A DNA stretch of 64,000 nucleotides, from NCBI RefSeq assembly GCF_001463905.1, contig NZ_BBWR01000010.1, positions 62,001 to 126,000 on the forward strand. The letters run 5' to 3'. Each line of letters opens with the position of its first letter. The first letter of the stretch is position 1. Below the pieces are notes generated by a model. That model was given only the letters and a program-made list of their open reading frames with translations, was not told the DNA's origin and made no database searches. Below, piece by piece: positions 25,359-37,324 of this stretch. The stretch comes from Aureimonas frigidaquae. Lineage in GTDB: Bacteria > Pseudomonadota > Alphaproteobacteria > Rhizobiales > Rhizobiaceae. Made by a program: the position numbers and the translations under genes.

Positions 25359-25973
25359 ATGGCACGCAGAAACGAAACGACCATCATCAAGAAATACGCG
25401 AACCGGCGCCTCTACAACACCGGCACCAGCATGTATGTGACGCTCGAAAACCTGGCGGCCATGGTAAAGGGCAATGAGGATTTCGTGGTGCAGGACGCCA
25501 AGACGGGTGAGGACATCACCCATTCGGTCCTGACGCAGATCATCTTCGAGCAGGAAAACAAGACCGGGCAGAACCTCATGCCCATCACCTTCCTGCGGCA
25601 GCTCATCCGCTTCTATGGCGATCAGATGCAGATGGTGATTCCGGCCTATCTGGAACAGTCCATGACGGCCTTCTCCCATGAGCAGGAGCGGTTCCGCACC
25701 AATCCGGCCGAGGCCGTGGCGCAGACGACCCGCCTCATGGAAGATCAGGTGCGCCGCAACACGGAACTCTTCCGCCAGGCCATGAGCGTCTTCAACCCGT
25801 TCCTCGCCAATGCGATGGGGGATCAGCCCGCCGGCGGTGCGAAGGCGCCGGCAGCCGCGTCCGCCCCTGGCGCATCGGGCACGGCGGCGCGCAGCGACGA
25901 CCTTGCGCTCATGCGCGAACAGCTTGCCGAAATGCAGAAGAAGATCGAAGCGCTCGGCGCTTCCAAGAGCTGA
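25359..25973 (+). CDS. phaR: Polyhydroxyalkanoate synthesis repressor PhaR
   Basis: This 204-residue protein has the PHB/PHA accumulation regulator DNA-binding domain at the N-terminus (TIIKKYANRRLYNTGTSMYV, then TLENLAAMVK, about residues 8-70). A PHB-binding region follows (ITHSVLTQIIFEQE, then FLRQLIRFYGDQMQ). A Pro/Ala-rich linker and a C-terminal coiled coil (LMREQLAEMQKKIEAL) end the protein. PhaR represses phasin and PHA genes and lets go when it binds nascent polymer. In rhizobia it sits close to phbAB, as here, although two unrelated genes intervene. GGGGAGTGAGG precedes the ATG. Confidence 0.93.
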   Translation: MARRNETTIIKKYANRRLYNTGTSMYVTLENLAAMVKGNEDFVVQDAKTGEDITHSVLTQIIFEQENKTGQNLMPITFLRQLIRFYGDQMQMVIPAYLEQSMTAFSHEQERFRTNPAEAVAQTTRLMEDQVRRNTELFRQAMSVFNPFLANAMGDQPAGGAKAPAAASAPGASGTAARSDDLALMREQLAEMQKKIEALGASKS

Positions 25974-26010
25974 CGCCAGCCGCGCCCTGCCGGCCTGCGG
26001 ACAAACGAAA

Positions 26011-26033
26011 GGGCCGGCGCATTGCGCCGGCCC
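26011..26033. terminator. Bidirectional stem-loop between phaR and rpmF
   Basis: A perfect ten-base-pair GC-rich stem (GGGCCGGCGC, loop ATT, GCGCCGGCCC) lies between two converging genes. On the minus strand it is followed by TTTCGTTTGT, so it should end rpmF about 33 bases after its stop. On the plus strand the T-run is only CTTG, so it is weaker there for phaR. Confidence 0.75.
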
Positions 26034-26065
26034 TTGAAGCTTGCACCTGAAGGGCGCGCTGGAAC

Positions 26066-26245
26066 TTAGTCCTGCGCCTTCAGGATCTGACGACCGCGAT
26101 AGACGCCGGTCTTCAGGTCGATATGGTGCGGGCGACGCAGCTCGCCGGAATTCTTGTCCGTCACATAGGTCGGCGCGGCGATCGCGTCGGCCGAGCGGCG
26201 CATGCCGCGCTTGGAGGGCGACGTCTTTCTTTTGGGTACGGCCAT
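26066..26245 (-). CDS. rpmF: 50S ribosomal protein L32
   Basis: This 59-residue ribosomal protein begins [20 protein letters not shown], the standard bL32 N-terminus, and continues with '[17 protein letters not shown]', the alphaproteobacterial form without zinc cysteines. It is a component of the large subunit. The length matches rhizobial L32. The position between mtgA and phaR is a syntenic arrangement I recall from several Hyphomicrobiales genomes. The stop is followed by a strong terminator. Confidence 0.97.
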   Translation of the reverse strand: MAVPKRKTSPSKRGMRRSADAIAAPTYVTDKNSGELRRPHHIDLKTGVYRGRQILKAQD

Positions 26246-26471
26246 GTTCTGCTCCGTCGCGATGACGGCAGGGCCCCATCGCATCTGTGAAATTGAAGTT
26301 CCGGCCATCATGATGCAATTGCCTCGATGAAAGCCGTCCGCGCCGCGCCGGTTCGAAGGGACCGCCTGACTGGCAGCCCAACGCATCCGTGATACGACAG
26401 GGAAATCGTGACAGCCCCATACCAAAAGCCGCGCCCGATGTGAAGGCCCCACGCCCGATTCTTGAATCGGA

Positions 26472-27221
26472 TCAGCGCGCCGCCAGTTGCAGGCACTCTG
26501 TATAATCGCCGGCCGCGCGGGCGCGGCCCTGGATCCGGTCGGCCAGACGCGCCATTCCGGCGGATGGCCGCGCCGGATCGCGGTCGAGCGGCGCCGGCAG
26601 GGTCACGGCCAGGAGCGCGGACTGGCGCGAGGACAGGTCGGCAGCCGGCCGGTTGTAATAGTAGCGCGCCGCGGCCTCGATGCCGTAGACGCCCGGCCCC
26701 CATTCGGCGACGTTCAGGTAGATCTCCATCATCCGGCGCTTGCTCCACACCGCGTCGGCATAGAGCGCCAGCGGGATTTCAAGCGCCTTGCGCAGATAGG
26801 AGCGCCCGTTCCACAGGAACAGGTTCTTGACCGTCTGCATAGGGATGGTCGAGGCGCCGCGACTCGCCCCCTCCCCAGCCACGACCTGGTTGAACTGGCC
26901 GGAGAACTCGGCCCAGTCGATCCCGTCATGGGCACAGAACTGGCCATCTTCCGACATCATGACCGAGCGCACGAGCACGGGGGCGATATCGTCCAGCGGC
27001 ACCCATTGCCGGTCATAGGGCTGGAAGGCGAAATGCTCGCCCAGCATCAGCGTCGAAATGGGCCGAAGCGACGGCAGCCCGTAGACGGGCACCAGGATGA
27101 GCGGCACCAGAGTGAGGACCAGAACGACACCGGCCAACAGGCGCATCAACCGGCCGGCCAAAGACCGTCTGCGCAACAGCGGGCTCCTTTGTGATCCTGC
27201 CTCATTCTCCAGATCCGCCAT
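26472..27221 (-). CDS. mtgA: Monofunctional biosynthetic peptidoglycan transglycosylase MtgA
   Basis: This 249-residue protein has one membrane anchor (about residues 25-48) and a GT51 transglycosylase domain. The catalytic glutamate is E91 in [15 protein letters not shown]. The downstream motifs [16 protein letters not shown] and [25 protein letters not shown] complete the GT51 set. It polymerises lipid II glycan strands without a transpeptidase domain. The ATG at 27221 was chosen because it gives the normal short cytoplasmic tail. It is divergent from the ispA-type gene. Confidence 0.93.
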   Translation of the reverse strand: MADLENEAGSQRSPLLRRRSLAGRLMRLLAGVVLVLTLVPLILVPVYGLPSLRPISTLMLGEHFAFQPYDRQWVPLDDIAPVLVRSVMMSEDGQFCAHDGIDWAEFSGQFNQVVAGEGASRGASTIPMQTVKNLFLWNGRSYLRKALEIPLALYADAVWSKRRMMEIYLNVAEWGPGVYGIEAAARYYYNRPAADLSSRQSALLAVTLPAPLDRDPARPSAGMARLADRIQGRARAAGDYTECLQLAAR

Positions 27222-27339
27222 ATCCTGCGTGGTCTCCGCCGTCGTCAAACGACCAAATCGTGATGCCGGCCCCTTGCCCGGGGCGGGCCGCTCCGGCACA
27301 GGGGATAGCCCGGCACAAGCATGGTGAGGAAGACGCATC

Positions 27340-28254
27340 GTGACAAGCACCTATTCCCAGGCCTTTACCGACCGGCTCGGCGCTGCCGCGCGCGGCATGG
27401 AAGCGCTTCTGGGCGAGATCCTAGCCCGGGATGCGGGCGTGAGCGGACAGGTTCCAGAGCGCCTGGCCGCCGCCATGCGTCATGGCGCGCTGGGCGGCGG
27501 CAAGCGGTTGCGCCCCTTCCTCGTCCTCGAGAGCGCGGCCCTGTTCGGCCCCCCGCCCGCCGGCGCGGCGGAGGTGGCGGCGGGCCTGGAATGCGTCCAC
27601 TGCTACTCCCTGATCCACGACGATCTGCCCGCCATGGACGACGACGATCTGCGCCGCGGCCGGCCGACCGTCCACAAGGCCTTCGACGAGGCCAGCGCCA
27701 TCCTGGCCGGCGATGCGCTGCTGACGCTCGCCTTCGGCCTGACCGCCGGGGCCACGGGCCTTTCCGACGCCGCCCGCCTGGCGCTGGTGTCGCGCCTGGC
27801 GCAGGATGCCGGAGCCGTCGGCATGGTGGGGGGCCAGGCGCTCGACCTTGCAGCCGAGGCTGAGGACAGCCTGACCGAAGCGCAGATCGCCCGCATCCAG
27901 TCCATGAAAACGGGCGCGCTTATCGCCTATGCCTGCGAGGCGGGCGCCATTCTGATGGACGCTCCGGCGGCGGACCGCCAGCGCCTGCGCCGCTACGGGG
28001 AGATTATCGGCCTTGCCTTCCAGCTTGCCGACGATCTTCTGGACGAAACGGCCGACGCCGCGACGCTCGGCAAGGCGGCGGGCAAGGACCGCGAGCGCGG
28101 CAAGAAGACGCTGCCGGCACTCTACGGCCAGGACTGGACGCGCCAGCGCCTCGCCGCCCTGGTGCAGGAGGCCGAAACCGTCCTTGCGCCCTACGGCGAG
28201 GCGGGCGCGCTCCTGGTCGAGACGGCCCGCTACATTGCGGGGCGCGATCGCTGA
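27340..28254 (+). CDS. ispA: Polyprenyl synthetase, farnesyl/geranylgeranyl diphosphate synthase type
   Basis: This 304-residue trans-isoprenyl diphosphate synthase has a first Asp-rich motif DDLPAMDDD from D94 and a second DDLLD from D231, plus GGKRLRPFLVLES near the start and 'KTGALIAYACE'. IspA enzymes condense IPP with DMAPP/GPP to make farnesyl diphosphate. Product length cannot be fixed from sequence, though the two small residues before the first motif (HCYSLIHDD) fit C15 synthase. The start is GTG with GAGGAAG upstream. No dxs is adjacent. ispG on the other strand 0.9 kb away works in the same pathway. Confidence 0.87.
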   Translation: MTSTYSQAFTDRLGAAARGMEALLGEILARDAGVSGQVPERLAAAMRHGALGGGKRLRPFLVLESAALFGPPPAGAAEVAAGLECVHCYSLIHDDLPAMDDDDLRRGRPTVHKAFDEASAILAGDALLTLAFGLTAGATGLSDAARLALVSRLAQDAGAVGMVGGQALDLAAEAEDSLTEAQIARIQSMKTGALIAYACEAGAILMDAPAADRQRLRRYGEIIGLAFQLADDLLDETADAATLGKAAGKDRERGKKTLPALYGQDWTRQRLAALVQEAETVLAPYGEAGALLVETARYIAGRDR

Positions 28255-28258
28255 GCCT

Positions 28259-29140
28259 CTAGCGGTTGCGCAGCACCATGCAGGCGCCGCCATCGGCCCG
28301 GAGCCGGCGGCAGAAGCTGTCGGCCTCGCCCCGGCTGTCGGCGCCGATGCGCACGGCGGTGATGCGCCGTGGGCCGGATGCCGGGCGCGCCCGCATTAGG
28401 ATCGGCTCGACGCCGCCCAGGAGACGGGGATGGGCATCCTGGAGGCGGCGGTAGATGTTGAGCGCGATGGCCTCGTTCACGTGGCCCGCCACCTGGACGC
28501 CCCAGGGGCGCATGGGTGCGCTTTCCTCCAGCGCGAAGATGGCGCGGGTCCGCATGATCGGCAGGTTCCGGCAGGCTTCTGGAAAGTCGAGCGCGGCGTC
28601 CAGCGGGCGCGGCTCGATGTCCCGGCCCGCTTCCTCGCGGAACCAGGCCGCCGGCCGCGCGGTGATGGACAGGACGTAATCCTCTGTCTCGTAGGGGAGG
28701 CGTCCATCGCTTCCCATCCAGCGTCGTACGCGGTTGATACCGCCATTATAGGCCGCCGCCGCCAGCCCCCAGGAGCCGAGCGCATCGCGAAGATCGCGCA
28801 GATAGAGGGCCGAGTGTCGGATCGCTTGCTTCGGGTCGAACGGATCGGCAAGGCCGCGCTCGTCCGCCGTATAGGGCATGAACTGGGCGATGCCCCGTGC
28901 GCCGACCGGCGATACGGCCCCGGCATCGAACCGGCTTTCCTTCCAGATCAGCCGCGCCAGGAAATCGGGCGACATGCCCGTCGCCGCGGCATTCTCGGCA
29001 ATCAGGTCACAGATGGCGCCGACGGCATCGTCCTTTGCGTCCGGCTCGGAGCGCGCCGGCCCGGCCACCATCAGGGCCACGGCCGCAAGGGCGAAGGCGG
29101 CGCGCCGCAGGGGCCTACTCGGCCGCGGCAGGGCGGCCAA
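28259..29140 (-). CDS. Lytic murein transglycosylase (SLT domain), exported
   Basis: This protein of about 293 residues has a signal peptide ([20 protein letters not shown]) when started at the TTG at 29140, inside the end of ispG. The transglycosylase SLT domain covers about residues 40-150: catalytic Glu in [19 protein letters not shown], then IAQFMPYTA and [13 protein letters not shown]. The C-terminal half has no recognised domain but contains a SPOR-like stretch near the end ([20 protein letters not shown]), which may bind denuded glycan. It cleaves peptidoglycan to anhydro-muropeptides. The start is uncertain: a GTG or ATG inside the signal region would shorten the leader too far. It overlaps ispG by about 26 bases. 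Confidence 0.82.
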   Translation of the reverse strand: MAALPRPSRPLRRAAFALAAVALMVAGPARSEPDAKDDAVGAICDLIAENAAATGMSPDFLARLIWKESRFDAGAVSPVGARGIAQFMPYTADERGLADPFDPKQAIRHSALYLRDLRDALGSWGLAAAAYNGGINRVRRWMGSDGRLPYETEDYVLSITARPAAWFREEAGRDIEPRPLDAALDFPEACRNLPIMRTRAIFALEESAPMRPWGVQVAGHVNEAIALNIYRRLQDAHPRLLGGVEPILMRARPASGPRRITAVRIGADSRGEADSFCRRLRADGGACMVLRNR

Positions 29141-30377
29141 ACCTGCGCTCGATATAGTCGGCGACCATGATCTGAAACTCCTCGGCAATGCGGGGGCCGC
29201 GCAGCGTGGCCACCTTCTGGCCGTCGATATAGACGGGCGCAGACGGCACCTCGGCCGTGCCGGGCAAGGAGATGCCGATATCGGCATGTTTGGATTCGCC
29301 CGGCCCGTTGACGATGCAGCCCATCACCGCGACGGACAGGCTTTCCACCCCCGGATAGCGTTCCCGCCATTGCGGCATGCTGGCGCGGATGTCGGACTGG
29401 ATCGTCTCGGCCAGTTCCTGGAACAGGGTCGAGGTCGTCCGGCCGCAGCCGGGACAAGCGGCGACGATCGGGATGAACTGACGGAACCCCATGGTCTGCA
29501 GGATTTCCTGCGCCACCTGCACCTCCCGGGTGCGGTCGCCACCGGGCTCGGGCGTCAGGGACACGCGGATCGTGTCGCCGATGCCCTCCTGCAGCAGAAT
29601 GCCCATCGCCGCCGCGGATGCGACGATGCCCTTGCTGCCCATGCCGGCCTCGGTCAGGCCGAGATGGATGGCATGGTCCGTGCGGCGCGACAGATCCCGG
29701 TAGACGGCGATGAGGTCCTGCACGTTGGACACCTTGGCCGACAGGATGATCTTGTCACGCGGCAAACCGGTTTCCTCCGCCAGGGCTGCGGAGTGCAGGG
29801 CCGACTGGATGATCGCCTCGCGCATGACGGCGCGCGCCGGCCGCGGCGTGGACAGAAGGTTGTTTGCGTCCATGAGCCGGGTCAGCAGCTCCTGGTCGAG
29901 CGAGCCCCAATTGACGCCGATGCGCACAGGCTTGTCGTGCCGGATCGCCATTTCGACGATCTCCACGAATTGTCGGTCCTTCTTGTCGCGGAAGCCGACA
30001 TTGCCCGGGTTGATGCGGTATTTCGCCAGCGCGGCGGCGCAGTCCGGATAGTCGGCCAGGAGCTTATGGCCGATATAATGAAAATCGCCCACCAGGGGGA
30101 CGCTCTCTCCCAGCCGGTCGAGCCGCTCGCGGATACGCGGGACCGCGGCGGCCGATTCGGGGCGGTCCACGGTGATGCGCACGATCTCGGAGCCGGCACG
30201 CGCCAGTTGCGCCACCTGTGCCACCGTCGCGTCGATATCGGCCGTATCGGTGTTGGTCATCGACTGGACGACCACCGGTGCACCGCCTCCGACGCGCACG
30301 CCCCCCACGTCCACGCCCACCGTCTGGCGGCGCGGCAAAGGGTCGGCGACAATCTCTTCCATCATGGTCATCGGCAT
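29115..30377 (-). CDS. ispG: 4-hydroxy-3-methylbut-2-enyl-diphosphate synthase IspG
   Basis: This 420-residue enzyme of the MEP isoprenoid pathway converts ME-cPP to HMBPP using a 4Fe-4S cluster. The family motifs are '[19 protein letters not shown]' near the N-terminus, '[13 protein letters not shown]', 'GSLDQELL', the cluster cysteines in ACPGCGRT and later CIVNGPGE. The bacterial single-module form (TIM barrel plus cluster domain) fits the length. It reads out of a region divergent from two small membrane genes. Confidence 0.95.
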   Translation of the reverse strand: MPMTMMEEIVADPLPRRQTVGVDVGGVRVGGGAPVVVQSMTNTDTADIDATVAQVAQLARAGSEIVRITVDRPESAAAVPRIRERLDRLGESVPLVGDFHYIGHKLLADYPDCAAALAKYRINPGNVGFRDKKDRQFVEIVEMAIRHDKPVRIGVNWGSLDQELLTRLMDANNLLSTPRPARAVMREAIIQSALHSAALAEETGLPRDKIILSAKVSNVQDLIAVYRDLSRRTDHAIHLGLTEAGMGSKGIVASAAAMGILLQEGIGDTIRVSLTPEPGGDRTREVQVAQEILQTMGFRQFIPIVAACPGCGRTTSTLFQELAETIQSDIRASMPQWRERYPGVESLSVAVMGCIVNGPGESKHADIGISLPGTAEVPSAPVYIDGQKVATLRGPRIAEEFQIMVADYIERRFGRPAAAE

Positions 30378-30517
30378 CAGGTCCGGGCTTGCACAGGCTC
30401 CGCCCCACCATATAGGGCTTCGCGTGTCGGGAAAATGGCCGGCTGCCCCGGCCGACCGGAATGAGAGCCCGGATCGAAGGCCCGACCAGAAAGCCCGGAT
30501 CGAAAGCGGAGAATTCC

Positions 30518-30676
30518 ATGACCTTCGGCGCGCTCGTCAACCTCGTGGCCCTGATCATGTTCATCGCGGCCTGGCCTATCTGGCCATGGTCCCGCAACCT
30601 GAGTCCCCGTCCCGCCATTGTCGCCGGCGTCGTGCTGACCGTAACGGTCCTCCTCTGGGTGACGCAGATCATCTGA
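30518..30676 (+). CDS. Hypothetical small membrane protein (52 aa)
   Basis: This is a 52-residue protein with two helices: residues 3-20 ([20 protein letters not shown]) and 32-50 ([20 protein letters not shown]), with a short basic loop between. GGAG lies eight bases before the ATG at 30518. No named family is recognised, but the size and hairpin topology resemble DUF3309-type peptides, and the next gene is one. They may form a small operon. Confidence 0.55.
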   Translation: MTFGALVNLVALIMFIAAWPIWPWSRNLSPRPAIVAGVVLTVTVLLWVTQII

Positions 30677-30749
30677 TTGCAGGCACAAGTGGAACCCGAA
30701 GCCTTCGTTCCGCGTTTTGTCTGAAAACTCTTTTCGGGGGAATTGCGGC

Positions 30750-30908
30750 ATGTCGCTCGGTACGATTCTGATCATCATACTGGTGCTTCTTCTGATCGGT
30801 GCCTTTCCCGGCTGGGGCTATTCCCGGAGCTGGGGTTACGGGCCGAGTGGCATTCTCGGCTTCGTCCTGATCGTCGTTCTGATCCTGTTGCTGCTTGGCC
30901 GCATCTAG
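30750..30908 (+). CDS. DUF3309 family small membrane protein
   Basis: This is a 52-residue protein beginning MSLGTILIIILVLLLIGAFP. The pattern 'LGTILIIILVLLLIGA-P-W-YSRSWGYGPSG-LG-VLIVVLILLLLGR' matches the DUF3309 family (PF11752 type), found widely in proteobacteria with unknown role. It has two hydrophobic helices around a Tyr/Gly/Ser-rich loop. It lies 73 bases after another 52-residue membrane protein. Confidence 0.8.
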   Translation: MSLGTILIIILVLLLIGAFPGWGYSRSWGYGPSGILGFVLIVVLILLLLGRI

Positions 30909-30988
30909 GCGCGCCAGCCCCCTCTGACGTTTCTGGAATAGCCGCGCGGTGGTCGCGCGCTCCAATCGGCGTTGAGCCGAAACGCAAA

Positions 30989-31016
30989 GGACCGGCCCGC
31001 TTGCGCAGGCCGGTCC
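30989..31016 (-). terminator. Stem-loop terminator for the chitinase gene
   Basis: A nine-base-pair stem (GGACCGGCC with GGCCGGTCC) encloses a ten-base loop. On the minus strand it lies 30 bases after the chitinase stop and is followed by TTTGCGTTT, fitting an intrinsic terminator. It may also stop leftover transcription of the small gene on the plus strand. Confidence 0.65.
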
Positions 31017-31045
31017 AATGTCATGAAAGCAATCTGACGTTCGTG

Positions 31046-33358
31046 TCAGATGGCCGAGAAGATCTTCGAGAACTCGTAGTGCTGAAGATCCGCAAGGCCG
31101 GAGGCTGACGGGCTCAGGCCGGTGCCGGGATGGTCGCGTCCGATCGACCACATGGAGATGTGCGAGACATCCGGGTTGCCATCGGCAAAGGCCATGAGCT
31201 GGTAGGCATCCTCGACCGTGAAGATCTCCTTGCCGCCCGTGCCAGCGGTCGTGTCGTTGACGCCGATCATCGGAATGATGCCGATTTTCGCGTCCAGCCC
31301 GACAGAACGCACCTGGCTCAACGTCTTCAGGGTTGCGTCGATAGCACCCTGCCCCATGTCCTCGATCCCCTGATAGTAATCCATCGCCATGATGCTGACC
31401 ACGTCGATCCGCATGCCGTTGGCCTTGGAAACCTTCAGAATGTCGATGCCATCCTGCGTGAGCCCCGTCGTCAGGACAGGCAGCGTATAGGCGAATTCGA
31501 CATCCGTATACTTTGCCTGAAGCTGTGCGATGGCCTGCGCACGCAGGACATTGGCGGTGTGGTTCTGCATCGCCGCGCCTTCGATGTCGAAGTCCAGCTT
31601 ATGGACGTCATAGCGCGTGATGACGCTTTCATACGCCGCGGCGAGCTTGTCGACGGCAGCCTGCGTAATCGTGCTGCCGCCCATTTCGGACGCGATTTGC
31701 ACCGCCGCCTCCGTCCCTACGGCGCCGCCGAAGGAAATGGTCACTTCCCCGCCCAGAGCGTGGATGGCGTCCACCTGCGACTTGATCGTCACGCCGTTCC
31801 AATGCGTGTCCACGCCGGCGCCGATGTTGCCGCCGAGGCCACCCCACTGCACGGCATCGGAATGCGCGCCGCCCGTCATGACGAAGGCAAGCGTGAAGTT
31901 GGAGATGTGCGCATCCTTGGCCACCTTCACCAGATCCTGGCTGGAAGACAGCGACATGTCGATATAGGGCGAGAAATACTGCTCATGCCCGCCGACATGT
32001 GCATCGCCCGTCGGCAGCGTAACGGAGACGGCGTTCGAATGCAGGGACTCGCCGGCCTCGTCCACAGCCGACACGGTGAAGGAATGCGTCGATCCCGCGC
32101 TCAGATCGGTCAGCTTCAGACAGGTGCCCGTCGTCGTGGCAAGCAGCGTGTTGCCCTCATAGATCTTGTATGCGGAAACATTGCCGTAGCCATTCACCTC
32201 GGCCTTGTCCCACACCAGCACGACCGCGTTCGACTTGATCGCCGTTGCGGCCAGATCTTCCGGCGCGGAAGCGAGAACGGGTGTCGTGTCCAGAAGGCCG
32301 GCATATTTCCAGACGACGTTCGACGATTTGGAGGGGTCGTCGTTCTGCGTCCACCAGCCTGCGACATAGACCTTGCCATGCATCGCGACCCGATCGCCGC
32401 CATGATAGACGGTGTCGGCCGACCATTCCTTGGCGTAGGCGCCGCCATTGCTGGACGAACCGTTGCCGGAAGCCCCGCTGCCGGCATTCGTGCCGGCGCC
32501 GCTATTGGCGCCCGCGCCATTGTCCGTACCGGCCTGCGCGCCACCACCGGTGCTCCCACCCGTGCCGGCGTTGGCCGAGCCGGCGCCGCCTTCCGTGCCC
32601 GTATGCGCGCCGGAACCCGTGCCCGCGCCGGCTCCGGTGTTCGAACCGGCATTGGTGCCGGATCCGGTGTTGGCACCGGTGCCGCCGTCCGAACCGGTAT
32701 GCGCACCGGCACCGGTTTCTGCGTTTGCTCCCGGAGTGGTCTGGCCCGGCGTCGTCGTGGTGCTGGAACCAGCTTCGGGCTCCACCGCCTTCCCGCCCAG
32801 TGCGGTGCGCCACGCCAGGACCGCGGATGCGTCCTTGGCGATGATGTTGTCCAGGCTCAACTGGGTCAGGGTCACACCCTGCAGCACGTATCTCTGCTGA
32901 TTGGTCGGAATGCCGATCTCAACGGAACCCGACTTCTCCTCGATCGTGAAGTTGCCGGCCTGGAACCAGCCGAAATCCAGCTTGTCACCATGCGTGGGAT
33001 CGAATTCCGATTTACCGAGGGCGATGGTCTCACCCCAGCGCCAGGTGATCGTAACCGTCTTGGCGGCGGCGGAACCCGTGGCGGACGAGCCATTCTGGCC
33101 CGATCCCTCAGTTGCGCCCGTCCCGGGATGGGTCGTTCCGGCGCCGCTGTCCACCGACGGCGTCACCGCACCGGAAGACGTTCCGCTCGAGCCGGTCGTG
33201 GAGCCCGAGCCGGTCGTCGAGCCCTGGCCGCCGGACTGCCCCGTCGAGGACGAAGCGCTGCCCGATGCCGGCGCGGCGATAGCGGCCTGCAACTTGTCGA
33301 AGGCACTCGGGTCGAAAGCGGTGATGTTGCGGCCCATATCGAGCTGCGACAGCTTCAC
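31046..33358 (-). CDS. Secreted GH18 chitinase, multidomain (open from a GTG downstream of an in-frame stop)
   Basis: This is a 770-residue open frame. From the N-terminus: the tail of a beta-rich repeat domain, a Ser/Gly/Thr-rich linker (about 30-95), a second full copy of the repeat domain (WRWGETIALGKSEFD to LDNIIAKDASAVLAW, about 100-180), and a long Gly/Ala/Thr linker. A CBM5/12-like chitin-binding module (YAKEWSADTVYHGGDRVAMH), a fibronectin type III domain (APEDLAATAI to SNAVSVTLP) and the GH18 barrel to the end follow. The barrel has the catalytic motif LDFDIEG with Glu at residue 593. It would hydrolyse chitin outside the cell. No signal peptide is seen, so export may be non-Sec. The start is doubtful because homologous coding sequence continues upstream past a TAG. 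Confidence 0.8.
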   Translation of the reverse strand: MKLSQLDMGRNITAFDPSAFDKLQAAIAAPASGSASSSTGQSGGQGSTTGSGSTTGSSGTSSGAVTPSVDSGAGTTHPGTGATEGSGQNGSSATGSAAAKTVTITWRWGETIALGKSEFDPTHGDKLDFGWFQAGNFTIEEKSGSVEIGIPTNQQRYVLQGVTLTQLSLDNIIAKDASAVLAWRTALGGKAVEPEAGSSTTTTPGQTTPGANAETGAGAHTGSDGGTGANTGSGTNAGSNTGAGAGTGSGAHTGTEGGAGSANAGTGGSTGGGAQAGTDNGAGANSGAGTNAGSGASGNGSSSNGGAYAKEWSADTVYHGGDRVAMHGKVYVAGWWTQNDDPSKSSNVVWKYAGLLDTTPVLASAPEDLAATAIKSNAVVLVWDKAEVNGYGNVSAYKIYEGNTLLATTTGTCLKLTDLSAGSTHSFTVSAVDEAGESLHSNAVSVTLPTGDAHVGGHEQYFSPYIDMSLSSSQDLVKVAKDAHISNFTLAFVMTGGAHSDAVQWGGLGGNIGAGVDTHWNGVTIKSQVDAIHALGGEVTISFGGAVGTEAAVQIASEMGGSTITQAAVDKLAAAYESVITRYDVHKLDFDIEGAAMQNHTANVLRAQAIAQLQAKYTDVEFAYTLPVLTTGLTQDGIDILKVSKANGMRIDVVSIMAMDYYQGIEDMGQGAIDATLKTLSQVRSVGLDAKIGIIPMIGVNDTTAGTGGKEIFTVEDAYQLMAFADGNPDVSHISMWSIGRDHPGTGLSPSASGLADLQHYEFSKIFSAI
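32437..32772 (-). repeat. Low-complexity Gly/Ala/Thr/Ser linker-coding repeat in the chitinase
   Basis: About 335 bases encode imperfect short units such as G-A-x-T-G-S-G and N-A-G-S-N-T-G, with recurring DNA words like GCCGGCACCGG and their variants. It is an interdomain linker between the second repeat domain and the chitin-binding module. Such tracts are prone to slippage, so its length may vary between strains. Confidence 0.7.
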
Positions 33359-33535
33359 GCCGGCCAGAACATAACGCTGGTCGTTGGATGGGATGGTGAT
33401 CGTGACACCCTGAGCGGTGTCGGCAATCGTGAAATTCTAGGCCTGGAACCAGTTGAAATCGAGTTTGTCGCTCGCCGGATCGAAATTGATCGTCTGGGTC
33501 AAGCCCCAGGACCAGTTGATCGTCGTCGTCGTCAT
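33359..33535 (-). pseudogene. 5' fragment of the chitinase gene, cut off by an in-frame amber codon
   Basis: Reading on the minus strand from an ATG at 33535, 32 codons encode the start of a repeat domain (INWSWGLTQTINFDPASDKL, then DFNWFQA). A TAG at 33439-33437 interrupts it, after which the same frame continues NFTIADTAQGVTITIPSNDQ and joins the 770-residue frame. The intact second copy of this domain reads FQAGNFTI at the matching place, so the stop replaces a glycine codon. Either the gene is broken, the stop is read through, the base calls are wrong, or translation restarts at the GTG at 33358. Confidence 0.7.
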
Positions 33536-33702
33536 AATCATCACCGAAACGTTCACAAAAACTCGCTCGGCCTAGGAACTTATACCTAATCGTAAAACGG
33601 CCCAGTGATTGAGCCTGACGACCGCGGCGCGAAAAATTCGTAAGATCTCGATAGACGCTGCCGCGGATTCCAAGCGTCATGGGACACGCATAGGCCGCAG
33701 GT

Positions 33703-33733
33703 CCGGGCGGCCCCGTGGCAAGGGGCCCGCCCG
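33703..33733 (-). terminator. GC-rich hairpin after pyruvate carboxylase
   Basis: A twelve-base-pair stem (CCGGGCGGCCCC with GGGGCCCGCCCGG, one bulged base) lies about 18 bases after the pyc stop on the minus strand. No T-run follows, so it may stabilise the 3' end or aid factor-dependent termination. Confidence 0.45.
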
Positions 33734-33750
33734 GCATTGTTCAGGTGCCC

Positions 33751-37206
<3,456 letters not shown>

Positions 37207-37324
37207 GCGCGCAGCCCCCGCCTCTTACAGTCCGCGACGGCCGGCAAAGGCCGACCGTCTTTTGCGGTGCAAGATTGAGCGGCGTTGCGCGCGCTTTGCA
37301 AGGGGTGTCTGGTTGTATCCGTGT

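Noticed and set aside
31130-33589. Open frame of more than 800 codons on the plus strand opposite the chitinase
   Set aside because: Low-complexity Arg/Gly/Ala sequence that mirrors the chitinase linkers; no recognisable protein.
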